Of a stretch of 64,000 bases of DNA, positions 8,870 through 16,953 are shown piece after piece; within the stretch, counting starts at the first letter, position 1, and each line of letters starts with the position of its first letter. The notes beneath the pieces are model-generated. The model was not told the origin of the DNA. It was given only the letters and a program-made list of their open reading frames with translations, and made no database searches. Where the stretch lies: assembly GCF_024296865.1 (NCBI RefSeq), contig NZ_CP101134.1, forward strand, positions 1,860,001 through 1,924,000. The letters run 5' to 3'. Both the position numbers and the translations under genes were made by a program. This DNA comes from Sphingobacterium sp. LZ7M1. Its GTDB lineage: Bacteria; Bacteroidota; Bacteroidia; Sphingobacteriales; Sphingobacteriaceae.

Positions 8870-9433
8870 TTATTGTTCTTTCAAAATCTCACGTAACTGA
8901 ATTAAAGCCGACCTTACCCTTGTTTTCACCGTACCTAGCGGGATATGAAGTTGGTCGGCGATTTCTTGCTGCGAATAACCGTGATAATATGCCATTTCAA
9001 TGAGCTTTCTCCACTCAGGTTTTAATTTATCCAGCACGGTACCAAAACCAATATAATCAGACTTATCAGCTTGGTCAGTACTCGCAAAAATATGACTTTC
9101 TTTATTATTTACGATATCTGGAAATGATTGGTTTTTTTGTTCGTTCTGAACACCCTTTGATCTAAGGTAGTCCAGGGAAGCATTGCGTGCAATGTTTATC
9201 ATCCAGGTGTACAGCCTGCCTTTGTCCTGATTAAATAAGTCGACGTGCTTCCATATTTTGACAAACACATCCTGTATTACCTCCTCTGCATATTCTTTAT
9301 GTATTACAATGCGGATTATGATACCGTATAATGCGCCTGCATAATTATCGTATAGATAATTAAACGCACGCCGATCTCTTTTCTTCAATAAATCGATTAG
9401 TGTATCTTCAGATAAGTGCTGTATTGGACTCAA
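8870..9433 (-). CDS. ECF RNA polymerase sigma factor (SigK-like)
   Basis: The protein has sigma-70 region 2 (YAEEVIQDVFVKIWKHVDLF, GRLYTWMINIARNASLDYLR) and region 4 (WRKLIEMAYYHGYSQQEIADQLHIPLGTVKTR). The frame is open from an ATG at 9559, but a TATTTTTG -7 element lies inside that extension at 9465-9472. A TTG at 9433 then gives a normal 187-residue ECF protein starting SPIQHLSEDTL, so the TTG start is preferred. It pairs with the RskA-type anti-sigma gene immediately downstream. Confidence 0.85.
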   Translation of the reverse strand: MSPIQHLSEDTLIDLLKKRDRRAFNYLYDNYAGALYGIIIRIVIHKEYAEEVIQDVFVKIWKHVDLFNQDKGRLYTWMINIARNASLDYLRSKGVQNEQKNQSFPDIVNNKESHIFASTDQADKSDYIGFGTVLDKLKPEWRKLIEMAYYHGYSQQEIADQLHIPLGTVKTRVRSALIQLREILKEQ

Positions 9434-9464
9434 GTGGTATATTCTATACGCGAAATCGAATATA

Positions 9465-9496
9465 CAAAAATATAATTGAATGTGATCCTTTTTCCA
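9465..9496 (-). promoter_or_regulatory. Promoter of the sigma/anti-sigma operon
   Basis: On the minus strand TATTTTTG (9472 to 9465) matches TAnnTTTG. A TTGG, about 21 nt further upstream, could be the -33 element. This fixes transcription start near 9458 and supports the TTG start codon at 9433. Confidence 0.55.
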
Positions 9497-9972
9497 ATAG
9501 AGTTTAATAATGGATTGTTCAATGGGCACAGGATTTGAGCCCCGGAGAAAAAAAAACACTACCCCGGCAGCAGTGAATAGATTGTGTTTAATTTAAAATG
9601 AACCTCAATAAAATTATTGCATAAAACAAGCTTTACTTCAGGAATGTCGAATATGGTTGCTCATTATCCACCAATGAAGTGGATTTGTAACTTGAGTTAA
9701 CTAATTTCTACAATATATTTTTCCATAACTAAACCTTTGAAAAATCCCATAAATCCACAGGCAGAAAAGGAAGATTAAAGAGCCTAAAAGCACAACAATT
9801 GGTTCATTTTTCACGCTATACGTAAATATCCATTCATGCGAATGGATGTTTACCTTATATTAATATTTTGATTTATTAATTTTCTAAAAACAATTTCTCA
9901 ACATAGTGGGTTAGGTTTATGACATTTTTATATTAATATAGATTCTTGTTGTTTTGTCAGATTCAATAATAT
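9497..9972. other. Gene-free AT-rich gap
   Basis: About 475 bases separate the sigma gene from a small plus-strand ORF. No gene or strong secondary structure was recognised. Confidence 0.4.
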
Positions 9973-10188
9973 ATGATGGAAACTCCATTGCCTATAAAGG
10001 ATTTAATATTATTCAGGTTATATACTGGTAAACCAATCTTTGAATTGGAAATTTTTGAAAATTTTACAGAGGATCTAACATTTCTTCTGGAGGAGAAAAT
10101 GATCGTTCCATTAAATAAATATATACAATTTGATTATCCTTATGACTTTGAGCTTACCGAAAGGGGTTTAAAGCATCTTTTTAGGTAA
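9973..10188 (+). CDS. Small hypothetical protein (71 aa)
   Basis: A 71-residue acidic and hydrophobic protein (MMETPLPIKDLILFRLYTG, then LTERGLKHLF). The ending resembles the last helix of small winged-helix or effector domains, but I do not recognise a family. No signal peptide or transmembrane helix is visible. It is convergent with the DUF6766-like gene. It could be real, because the frame is clean and the composition protein-like. Confidence 0.45.
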   Translation: MMETPLPIKDLILFRLYTGKPIFELEIFENFTEDLTFLLEEKMIVPLNKYIQFDYPYDFELTERGLKHLFR

Positions 10189-10212
10189 TCTATGTTTGAA
10201 ACAGCATAAAGT

Positions 10213-10872
10213 CTATTTTCCTGTTTTCCAATGTGGACTGTCAACTGGTTTGGATTCTGGTGAGCCTTTTTGACGAAGAAAAATTGTTAATATAACTATT
10301 GAAGCAACCGATAGAAATTCGCTTTGCCAATTCTGAAAAGTTTCGAACCAAAAAGTGGGTTCAGTCAAATAATCACTTATCGATATGGAGGGCTTACCTT
10401 CAAGTGCATTCTCCTCCATTTTCCCCTTATAACTGCCGAATAAATGTAATCCCCAAGATGCTATAAAAAGAATCAAAAACGCAATAGAAAGTGAGTGTTT
10501 GTATATTAAGAGTCTCCATCCGCCACTTTTCACTGGCGCTGGAGCGCCTGGTCTGTAAATGGGTTCCCGATCTACCTCTTCTTTTTTGTCTATTTCCTTT
10601 GATTCAGCTGATCCAACTTGGCGAAGGAAAATAGTAAGTATAACATAAAGCGCCATCTGAAGGAATTCGCTTTGAAAATTTTCAAATGTCGCTGATATAA
10701 AATGGCCAGAAAATAAATAATCACCAAATAAAAGTTCCTTCCCATGTTTTTGATATTCACTAACACTTTCCTTCCAACCAAAGTAAATCTGACCAATCAG
10801 GGCCAACAAGAACAAAGAAATAAAAACGATTAATAATGAATTCCTGTAAAAAAAACTTCTATTTGCTTTCAT
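10213..10872 (-). CDS. DUF6766-like membrane protein with internal duplication
   Basis: This 219-residue protein consists of two similar halves. Each has an N-terminal transmembrane helix, a loop with FW/FGxY-like residues, a segment ending F(E/Q)N(F/W)QSEFL, a second transmembrane helix, and a cytoplasmic tail FLRQ(V/K)GS(A/P)ESK. The tail and the QSEFL motif are characteristic of DUF6766, whose members normally carry one unit or two. A Lys/Glu-rich linker joins the halves at about residues 95-125. The function is unknown; integral membrane location is clear. Confidence 0.75.
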   Translation of the reverse strand: MKANRSFFYRNSLLIVFISLFLLALIGQIYFGWKESVSEYQKHGKELLFGDYLFSGHFISATFENFQSEFLQMALYVILTIFLRQVGSAESKEIDKKEEVDREPIYRPGAPAPVKSGGWRLLIYKHSLSIAFLILFIASWGLHLFGSYKGKMEENALEGKPSISISDYLTEPTFWFETFQNWQSEFLSVASIVILTIFLRQKGSPESKPVDSPHWKTGK

Positions 10873-10962
10873 TTACATTATTAGATATATATAAGGAACA
10901 TTTAGATCAATAATTGGTTTAGGCAACTTTTATTTTTTGATAAGCTGGCTGGTTAATGGTAT

Positions 10963-10992
10963 AAAAAAATCCCCTCGGATAGGGAGGGGATT
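10963..10992 (-). terminator. Intrinsic terminator of the lipoprotein gene
   Basis: The stem AATCCCCTC (10968-10976) with GAGGGGATT (10984-10992) is followed on the minus strand by seven T residues. It lies 25 nt beyond the stop of the lipoprotein gene at 11017. The flank starting GCAACTTTT at 10923 through CCCCTC is repeated in shortened form at 13004-13038. Confidence 0.85.
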
Positions 10993-11016
10993 AAAACTCA
11001 ACAAATATATTCAACA

Positions 11017-11643
11017 TTAGATTTTATTAAGATAAAGCTTGAATTTCCCTTTTACTACATCAAATCCCTCGTCTTCCGCAAACGATGGAATCGTGAATTC
11101 AAAAGTGCCTTCAATATCCTCAGCTCCATTTTCTTTCTTTGTTATTTTGGTAAAATAGACCTTACCATCACCAAAAATGTATTGAGAATAATCTAAGTAT
11201 GGATTATATCTAATAAATGAAAGGTTCTCCCTTTCATTAATTGATATATAATCGTCCATTTTATTAATTATCTGTTTCCCTGGGAGTGATCTGATAACAT
11301 ACTCATGGTTCAGAAGGATCTCCTTACCGACAGGAATCTTTACAAAGATAGTATGTATGGGAGATTCTTTTGAACCTTTCTTTTTCAAGGAAGCATGTAA
11401 TGTAATATACCTAACTCCATTTGCATATTGGGGCAGGTTATGATAATTATAATCAAATTTTGGCCCACTGCGATAGTTCAAGTCAAATGCCCTTCCTTGT
11501 TGAATAAAGGTTTCTCCATTATAAGCTATTTCGACATACCTATCATCTGGCAGGGGATTTCCTTCTTTGTCGCAGCTATTGAAAAAAATGGTTGATAGTA
11601 ATAATAGAAAAAGTGTAAAGGTGGTGAATGCTTTATTTTTCAT
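11017..11643 (-). CDS. Hypothetical lipoprotein (208 aa)
   Basis: A signal peptide with a hydrophobic core (FTLFLLLLSTIF) ends in the lipobox-like FNSC, so the mature protein starts at about Cys24 and is probably an envelope lipoprotein. The rest is beta-rich with no recognised motif (VEIAYNGETF, GTFEFTIPSF, GKFKLYL). Such small DUF-type lipoproteins are common in Sphingobacteriaceae. It is a single gene with its own terminator. An A-tract of 10 lies about 61 nt upstream of its start (T run 11704-11713 on the plus strand). Confidence 0.65.
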   Translation of the reverse strand: MKNKAFTTFTLFLLLLSTIFFNSCDKEGNPLPDDRYVEIAYNGETFIQQGRAFDLNYRSGPKFDYNYHNLPQYANGVRYITLHASLKKKGSKESPIHTIFVKIPVGKEILLNHEYVIRSLPGKQIINKMDDYISINERENLSFIRYNPYLDYSQYIFGDGKVYFTKITKKENGAEDIEGTFEFTIPSFAEDEGFDVVKGKFKLYLNKI

Positions 11644-11937
11644 TTTAGATCTGGTTTCTGGATGAAACGAAACCTTTATCTTGAATGCTACATAGTAAAA
11701 CTGTTTTTTTTTTAAATTACAATAAAAAAAAACTCTATTCCCATTAAAGAAAGGTGAGAAACAAAAAAAATTCGGCGTAGAGGGTTATATTGTAGAGGGT
11801 TATATTTCTGTATTGTCTTTGATTCAATGATTTTTTGTCATCCACTTTATCAACATAGACCGGAAGGCTAATTTTCTTAATTGATATTAGGAATCAATTT
11901 TATCTAAAGATTCAAACTGTAGGAAATAAAAACAGGC
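11644..11937. other. AT-rich leader region with homopolymer runs
   Basis: This holds T runs and A runs at 11704-11713 and about 11724-11732, and a tandem near-repeat of GTAGAGGGTTATATT near 11777-11810. It should include the promoter of the lipoprotein gene at 11643, but no clear -7 element was found. Confidence 0.4.
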
Positions 11938-12770
11938 CCACCATGTCGAAGAAACGAAGGCTCCGGATAAAGGTGCGTTATTCGTCAACAAAATAGGTTG
12001 GCCTTTGGGATAGTCCTGATCGCTTGGTGGTCCCTTGGTATCGGAATGAAGGGGTCAAGGTCAGGGGGAAATGGTCTAAAGTGACGTTATCCACACACAT
12101 GTTCATCAGAAGTCTCCAATCAGGTGGGCGCGACCGTCAAGGGAAGATTGGCAGAAAAGAGCTCTATGCGCCACGATTATGAGGATGAGATCTACACCGA
12201 CCGAATATCGCAGATCTTACAACAGCTTGGACAGGTTGGATTAAATCTGGAAGAAATTGACCTATCAGTGGGAATACGGATTCTTGAACAATAATATCAT
12301 ACTTACAACACAAGGCTGATCAAAGGCATAAACGATGCATTTGTTTCCTAGGGATGGTTCAACGATTTTGTGCATTGGCACAGGTAGCTGACAGCTACGG
12401 CAGGCATCCAGATATTAGAGCATCTCTAGCCGCTAATTTTCGGTACTGTAGGAGGCAGCAAGGCTCGGTCTGCCGGATTATGGGTAGCTCTGGAATATGA
12501 TTGGATCAGGAAGATTACCAGAACGGTGAGGGAGGGTGTCATAGATGGCAAATTATATCTAATGGCTTATTATGGCGATGTTTTCATAAATATTAGATTA
12601 GCTGGTGTTGGCAAAAATTCCTTTACTGCACGATCAAGCAACCATTGCCCTTAATATTGACCTGAGAGGTATTCCAGTGTATAAATTGCTCTGAATGAGG
12701 CCGATTTGATCCATCTAAGTAACAGTCAATTTATTGTTGACATGTCTTTCTTGGTAGGGTAAAATGGCTA
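11938..12770 (+). pseudogene. Decayed coding remnant, family not identified
   Basis: The base composition is higher in GC than the surroundings and all frames are broken. Fragments that look protein-coding include VVPWYRNEGVKVRGKW near 12040, then a clean stretch reading DEIYTDRISQILQQLGQVGL near 12180-12290, and later VALEYDWIRKITRTVREG near 12490-12545. The pieces lie in different frames, as expected for an old pseudogene with several indels. I do not recognise the parent protein. Confidence 0.4.
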
Positions 12771-13003
12771 CAATCCCGTTGTCCTTTCTCTAGCCACATC
12801 TCCGGTTATAAAAATTTCAGCACGCCTGGCAAAGTCTCAAATGTTTTCCGGGTGGTCCCTTCAAACTTACCAACTAAAGCTTTCCTGTTCACCTGGTATT
12901 TTTCCGACAAATGACCGTGTATAAAGCGACCCATATTTTAAGGACGTCATTTGACTTCATCGGATTGATCGGGAAAAGAATTGGTTTGGTCATTAAATGG
13001 GGA

Positions 13004-13061
13004 GCAACTATTTTGATAAGGGTATAAAAAAGCCCCTCAACTATGAGTGGTTGAGGGGTGC
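13004..13061 (-). repeat. Shortened copy of the 10923-10992 terminator region, first hairpin of the array
   Basis: The segment from GCAACTATTTTGATAA through GGTATAAAAAA and CCCCTC matches 10923-10976 with a gap of about 15-20 nt. The stem CCCCTCAAC (13033-13041) with GTTGAGGGG (13050-13058) is followed on the minus strand by T residues. This is a duplicated terminator with no gene in front of it. Confidence 0.6.
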
Positions 13062-13780
13062 ACTTATTAACCGAGAAACGACATGCGTGGTGCCGTTAAA
13101 GCAATAAAGGTAATAAATTAAAATTACCAAGCACCTATTTTGGAAGGGGCTGATATAAAAATATGATGGTGCGGGAACATGAAACAAAAAGCCCAGCATC
13201 ATAAGTCACTGGGCATATCGCTAATTGTTTAGATTCTTAAAAATCCGCCCCAAAATAATAAAATATTATAAAAAGTCCAACATATAGACTGCTGGGCTCG
13301 GAATACGAAATCCTTCTAATTGGGATAGATTGGTGTAATGAAGTTACAAATTAAAAACAAAAGTCCAGTAACAGGAATTACTGGGCTACCTAAATTAAAC
13401 CTTATGAAGGGTTTGCATGCCTGAAGATTAAAGATAGGGATTAAATATAAGAAACCCAACGGCATCCTGCCGCTGGGTTAAAAATCACGCCCCGGGAAGT
13501 ACCCTGAATGGGCAAAAATAACAAAAATAAATATGGTTCAGAGTATAGATAAAGACAAAAAACCCAATGGATTTCCCCTATCCATTGGGCATGTCTTATC
13601 AATAAACTATCTATGATTGATTTAAAGTTAAGCAAAAGATCTTAAAAATAATAAACCCAATAACGAATTCGTCATTGGGTATACTATCTATGAAAACATC
13701 CTACTTTGGGGAAGTAGAATATAAGTTCTTAAATATAGAGAATAAAAAATAAAAAGCCCAATAGCTACTATCTATTGGGC
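13032..13780 (-). repeat. Array of eight terminator-like hairpins at 83-159 nt spacing
   Basis: Hairpins lie at 13032-13059, 13191-13214, 13274-13298, 13362-13387, 13453-13479, 13563-13589, 13655-13680 and 13756-13780. Seven share the core CCCA...TGGG or its wobble form TCCA...TGGG. All are preceded on the plus strand by A-rich tracts, so on the minus strand each is a stem followed by T residues, the signature of an intrinsic terminator. The stems extend with different but complementary sequences: GCCCAG/CTGGGC, CCCAATGGA/TCCATTGGG, GCCCAATAG/CTATTGGGC, AGTCCAGTAA/TTACTGGGCT. The 55-80 nt between stems are AT-rich and not obviously alike. No gene is inside. Candidate tandem small-RNA units or duplicated terminators. 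Confidence 0.7.
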
Positions 13781-13837
13781 CAAATAGTTATAATTTATAA
13801 AGCTGAGGAAATAAATATAAAATTAATTAGTGGAAAA

Positions 13838-14005
13838 ATGAAATCAGGTGAAAAGGAAATAAAATGGAAGGAGAGAATTAATGATCTGCTACGAATAATG
13901 GGAGCCAATCCAGATCTGATAGAAACATAAGAGTTCTATTTTCCAACTGCATTGAAAGACTTCAAAGTTCGCGGTTTCTGTGGATTGGCAAAGATTATTC
14001 ACTAA
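13838..14005 (+). pseudogene. Small decayed ORF
   Basis: An ATG at 13838 opens a frame reading MKSGEKEIKWKERINDLLRI, interrupted by TAA at 13928-13930. The same frame continues with EFYFPTALKDFKVRGFC to a stop at 14003-14005. Composition is protein-like across the internal stop, suggesting a broken small gene. I do not recognise it. Confidence 0.3.
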
Positions 14006-14663
14006 CCTTCCTCTTAGCAGTGAGGAAGCGTGTTAAATGCGGAACGAACGTACTACGGGACAGGTTCAATAAAACAGCTAATTACACAAGAATGGTGAAT
14101 TAACGTTGCGAAATGACAATTGCCCAAATGGAGAAGGTCCGATTATGAATGGCAATAATTTAGGGTAAAATGTTTTACAAGTTTAACTACTAAAAATATA
14201 TAGCAATTATAAACCATGATAGGAACAGCATGGATAAATAGAAGGGATAAAATCACTAGAAAAGTTTTTCTCACGAGGAACCAGTAATTTTAACCAGCTT
14301 TTTTTTAAGAAAATACCAATTGTAAAAAAAAGCAGCGAATGTTAGAAAACTACTGCAGCATTGAACGAGAATTACCACCCTAACCCTAATACATGAAATT
14401 CCAATACACACAAAATATCCCCGGACAAATGACCGGTCCGGGGAAAGATACTATCCCAATTAAAAACCGATTATTGGGATTATTTAGCTATTTATGCATT
14501 TTACTTAACAACCAATATAAGAAAAGGTTTTTAAATAGTTTACTTTTATGGTGGTTCTCTGGACTTAGGTGGAGGCCATGTAAATCTCAGGCATATAAAA
14601 TACCTAAGATTGGGTATATCCCGATTTAGGAACTTTTTCTAAATTCGTCCCAAAACCAATTTT
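14006..14663. other. Gene-free region with a second cluster of hairpins
   Basis: Three strong inverted repeats are present: CCCCGGAC/GTCCGGGG at 14419-14443, ATCCCAAT/ATTGGGAT at 14453-14480, and CCTAA.AT.GGG with its complement at 14603-14630, followed by AACTTTTTC. An open frame at 14393-14629 runs through these repeats and is not believed. The last hairpin sits 34 nt ahead of the lipoprotein gene at 14664. Confidence 0.5.
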
Positions 14664-15071
14664 ATGAAATTAATTAGAATCACCTGCATGGTTGTTTTTA
14701 CAGTATTGATAGCCATGTTTTTCTCCTGTGAACCAGAGGACAATGAATCCGATATCGAGCCAGCTGCAAGAGCAAATGGAAGATATATCCATACCCAAAC
14801 GGGACTTATTATAGATATGCATTATGATATTGGTTTAAAATGGGGCTATGTGGAAATAGACGAGGTCGGCACTGCATTTCCTCCTGGCGCAAAGGGATTT
14901 CATGTTGTAGCAGACGTCAAATATATGGGGGAGAATCTATGGCAAGGTGAAAACTTCATGTATGTTCCGGGAAGGAATCCCGAATGGAGTTCCAATGGAT
15001 TTGTTAGAATTTGGAGAGAAAAAGGAAATGGTTTGAGGATCGGTACTCAATTTTATGATAAATTGGAATAA
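14664..15071 (+). CDS. Hypothetical lipoprotein (135 aa)
   Basis: The signal peptide MKLIRITCMVVFTVLIAMFF ends at a lipobox-like FFSC, and the mature protein of about 112 residues starts CEPEDNESD. It is beta-rich with several Trp and Gly residues (GYVEIDEVGTAF, FVRIWREKG). No family is recognised. It stands alone in the gene-poor tract between hairpin clusters. The clean frame and secretion signal make it likely real. Confidence 0.6.
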   Translation: MKLIRITCMVVFTVLIAMFFSCEPEDNESDIEPAARANGRYIHTQTGLIIDMHYDIGLKWGYVEIDEVGTAFPPGAKGFHVVADVKYMGENLWQGENFMYVPGRNPEWSSNGFVRIWREKGNGLRIGTQFYDKLE

Positions 15072-15488
15072 AAATTAGAAAGACGTGGTAAGCTATATCC
15101 TACAATAAAAAGTAGATTTTTTATTTTAATTAGTTGCAATAATATGAATGATTTTGAAAAATCGTAGTTATAGCATGCTTCAAAGGGCATAGAATACTCC
15201 CAGTGGAGTGTTCTCTAATTAAGACGGCTAAGTTCAATGTGTGCGGTATATGTTAAGGGATGCGGTACGGCTCTGTGCTAAATGGTTGGATATAGGCAAT
15301 AAATGAAGCCAGTAAATACTTGCTTAGCTGAAAGGATACCAAGGGAACTCAAAACAAAAACCTAATATTAGATTAGGATACAAGAAATCTTTTATTAGAT
15401 GCCTTAATTGAAAAGTCAATAAGAGACCAAATATGTAATTTTTCATTTTCTCTAATTCTGGGATCTCCAAATCTCTGCTGGATATTCT
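15072..15488. other. Gene-free gap with two hairpins
   Basis: A 10-bp stem AGAATACTCC/GGAGTGTTCT (15191-15214) has a 4-nt loop and no T tract. A second stem CCTAAT/ATTAGG (15361-15377) is followed on the minus strand by TTTTTGTTTT and would terminate the broken minus-strand gene at 15489-15778. Confidence 0.5.
15361..15377 (-). terminator. Minus-strand intrinsic terminator
   Basis: CCTAAT (15361-15366) pairs with ATTAGG (15372-15377), and the minus-strand tail is TTTTTGTTTT. Its A-rich plus-strand leader resembles the units of the 13-kb hairpin array. Confidence 0.55.
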
Positions 15489-15778
15489 TTAGGGCTTAAC
15501 ACAAATTCCTGTTTGATTTTCTTTCGTTATTTCCTGTACGACAGGGCTTAATCTGTACTTAATCCAAATTAACTTGTTTTTTGCAAAAATATATTCTCCC
15601 CCACATTTAAGATCATCTAGATCAACATTGTATTTTAAATCTCCTTTATATTCCTGGATCAGTAAAGAAGGTTCATTTTCTTAACCTCCTCTACTATCAT
15701 TCCCTATGAAGTTTTGCATAATTGAGAAAATAAGGAAAGGGAAAAGAGAAGTATCACAATATTGAAATCGATTTTCAT
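15489..15778 (-). pseudogene. Broken small secreted protein gene
   Basis: From the ATG at 15778 the minus strand reads a signal-peptide-like start (MKIDFNIVILLFSLSLFSQL), then hits a stop after about 24 codons. In another frame it resumes as EPSLLIQEYKGDLKYNVDLD and continues to KENQTGICVKP before TAA at 15489. This suggests a secreted protein of about 95 residues disrupted by a frameshift. No family was recognised. Confidence 0.5.
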
Positions 15779-15820
15779 TACTTCGAAAATTTGGTTTTAC
15801 AAATCATTAAATAAAAAAGC

Positions 15821-16117
15821 CTAAGGATATGATTGACTTTTTGGTACCTTAACATTCTTAATCGACTCAATAATTGGTTCGATATATATAAGATCCTGAT
15901 CATTACGGGTGTCCAATTTAAATGCAACCTTCTCCGGTATATAAGTTAATCTGTTCTCATCAATATCCAAAATAACTGCAAGCCTCATTCTAGTTTCACT
16001 TACACTAAATGTTTCACCATTGATGACAAATGTTTCCATTTCGTTAAATGTTTCATCTTTCTTACATGAACTTAAGCCTAGCAAAAGCAACATGAGTAAA
16101 TACATGAGTTTTTTCAT
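15821..16117 (-). CDS. Small hypothetical lipoprotein (98 aa)
   Basis: The signal peptide MKKLMYLLMLLLLGLSSC ends in a good lipobox (GLSSC), giving a mature lipoprotein of about 81 residues starting CKKDETFNEM. The remaining sequence (FVINGETFSVSET, IEPIIESIKNVKVPK) has no known motif. It may be a short or truncated member of the same lipoprotein type as the gene at 11017. A run of 17 T (plus strand, 16180-16196) lies about 63 nt upstream of its start. Confidence 0.6.
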   Translation of the reverse strand: MKKLMYLLMLLLLGLSSCKKDETFNEMETFVINGETFSVSETRMRLAVILDIDENRLTYIPEKVAFKLDTRNDQDLIYIEPIIESIKNVKVPKSQSYP

Positions 16118-16619
16118 AAATTAAAACCAGTTAAGACCTTAAAATTAGAAATAAATACAACAGATTTAATTTAAACCTATTTTTTTTTTTTTTTTTCAAA
16201 TGATACCAATATCGTAGGTGGTTGTCGTGTAATTTTTTAATGTAATTTTGTCCATTCACCTTGAAATGTTTGAATATTAGTCATGCAATTGCCCCAAAGC
16301 TTTCACAATTTCTTTAGATAGGCATTCTGGTGAATTTTAATATACCCAAAAGGGTTGCCAAGATCTAAACCGGAACCATGAACTAGGCATGATTTCGATA
16401 TGCCATAATCCAAAACCTTCAAAAATCAGGTTTAAGTATTATGGAAGTAACAATTCTGATCAGGTTTTTCCCATCCTTTATTTTAAGTTTCTTTAAACCA
16501 AAAACATGGAAAACGTTTTCAGCGATTTTCAGCTCTTTGTCTCGCTTAATAATTATACTTCCATAAAAATATTCTATTTCTAAATAGATTCCTTAAATTT
16601 AAGTTCTCTACCTAAAGAA
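16118..16619. other. Gap with a 17-base T homopolymer
   Basis: The T run at 16180-16196 is the longest homopolymer in the window and lies in the likely promoter region of the minus-strand lipoprotein. No gene was seen elsewhere in this 500-base stretch. Confidence 0.5.
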
Positions 16620-16940
16620 TTGATTATGAATCCCTCAGAAATCATATCCAAATTGAAAGAACTTCAAGCAAGGGGAGAACACATGGTCTCCATATCGGAA
16701 TTGTTGGACTTTATTCAGCGGCGAAATGAAGAGCTGCTGTATGGAGTAGACCTTTTTAATGAACAGTTTTCCTTAGACCCACAATTAGTAACCCTTTTAA
16801 ATGACCATGGAATAAATACGGTAGGTGATTTATGCAGTAAATCCATAACCGATCTATTGAGAATAAAATCTTTTGGTAAAAGGAGGGGCTACCAAATCTA
16901 TGATTTTCTGAGGCAGTTTAATCTAAAATTGGCTCCCTGA
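16620..16940 (+). CDS. Stand-alone RNA polymerase alpha C-terminal-domain-like protein
   Basis: This 106-residue protein has a C-terminal half (about 48-105) that looks like the alpha-CTD helix-hairpin-helix fold: LVTLLNDHGINTVGDLCSKS followed by LLRIKSFGKRRGYQIYDFL. The first half is helical. Annotated relatives are called RNA polymerase alpha C-terminal domain-containing proteins. It could contact DNA or RNA polymerase as a small regulator. It stands at the left edge of the mobilisation module, followed by a possible 43-residue ORF. Confidence 0.65.
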   Translation: MIMNPSEIISKLKELQARGEHMVSISELLDFIQRRNEELLYGVDLFNEQFSLDPQLVTLLNDHGINTVGDLCSKSITDLLRIKSFGKRRGYQIYDFLRQFNLKLAP

Positions 16941-16953
16941 AAAAATCTTCATT

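Noticed and set aside
13441..13635. 64-residue minus-strand ORF across two hairpins
   Set aside because: It runs through two palindromic stems of the array, so its coding look comes from the repeats; no start context or family support.
13032..13780. CRISPR array or integron attC array
   Set aside because: The repeats are not identical, the spacers are not uniform, no Cas or integrase gene is near, and cassettes of about 90 bp without genes do not fit attC sites. The T tracts fit terminators better.
14393..14629. 78-residue plus-strand ORF
   Set aside because: It spans three inverted repeats and has a composition unlike the neighbouring proteins.
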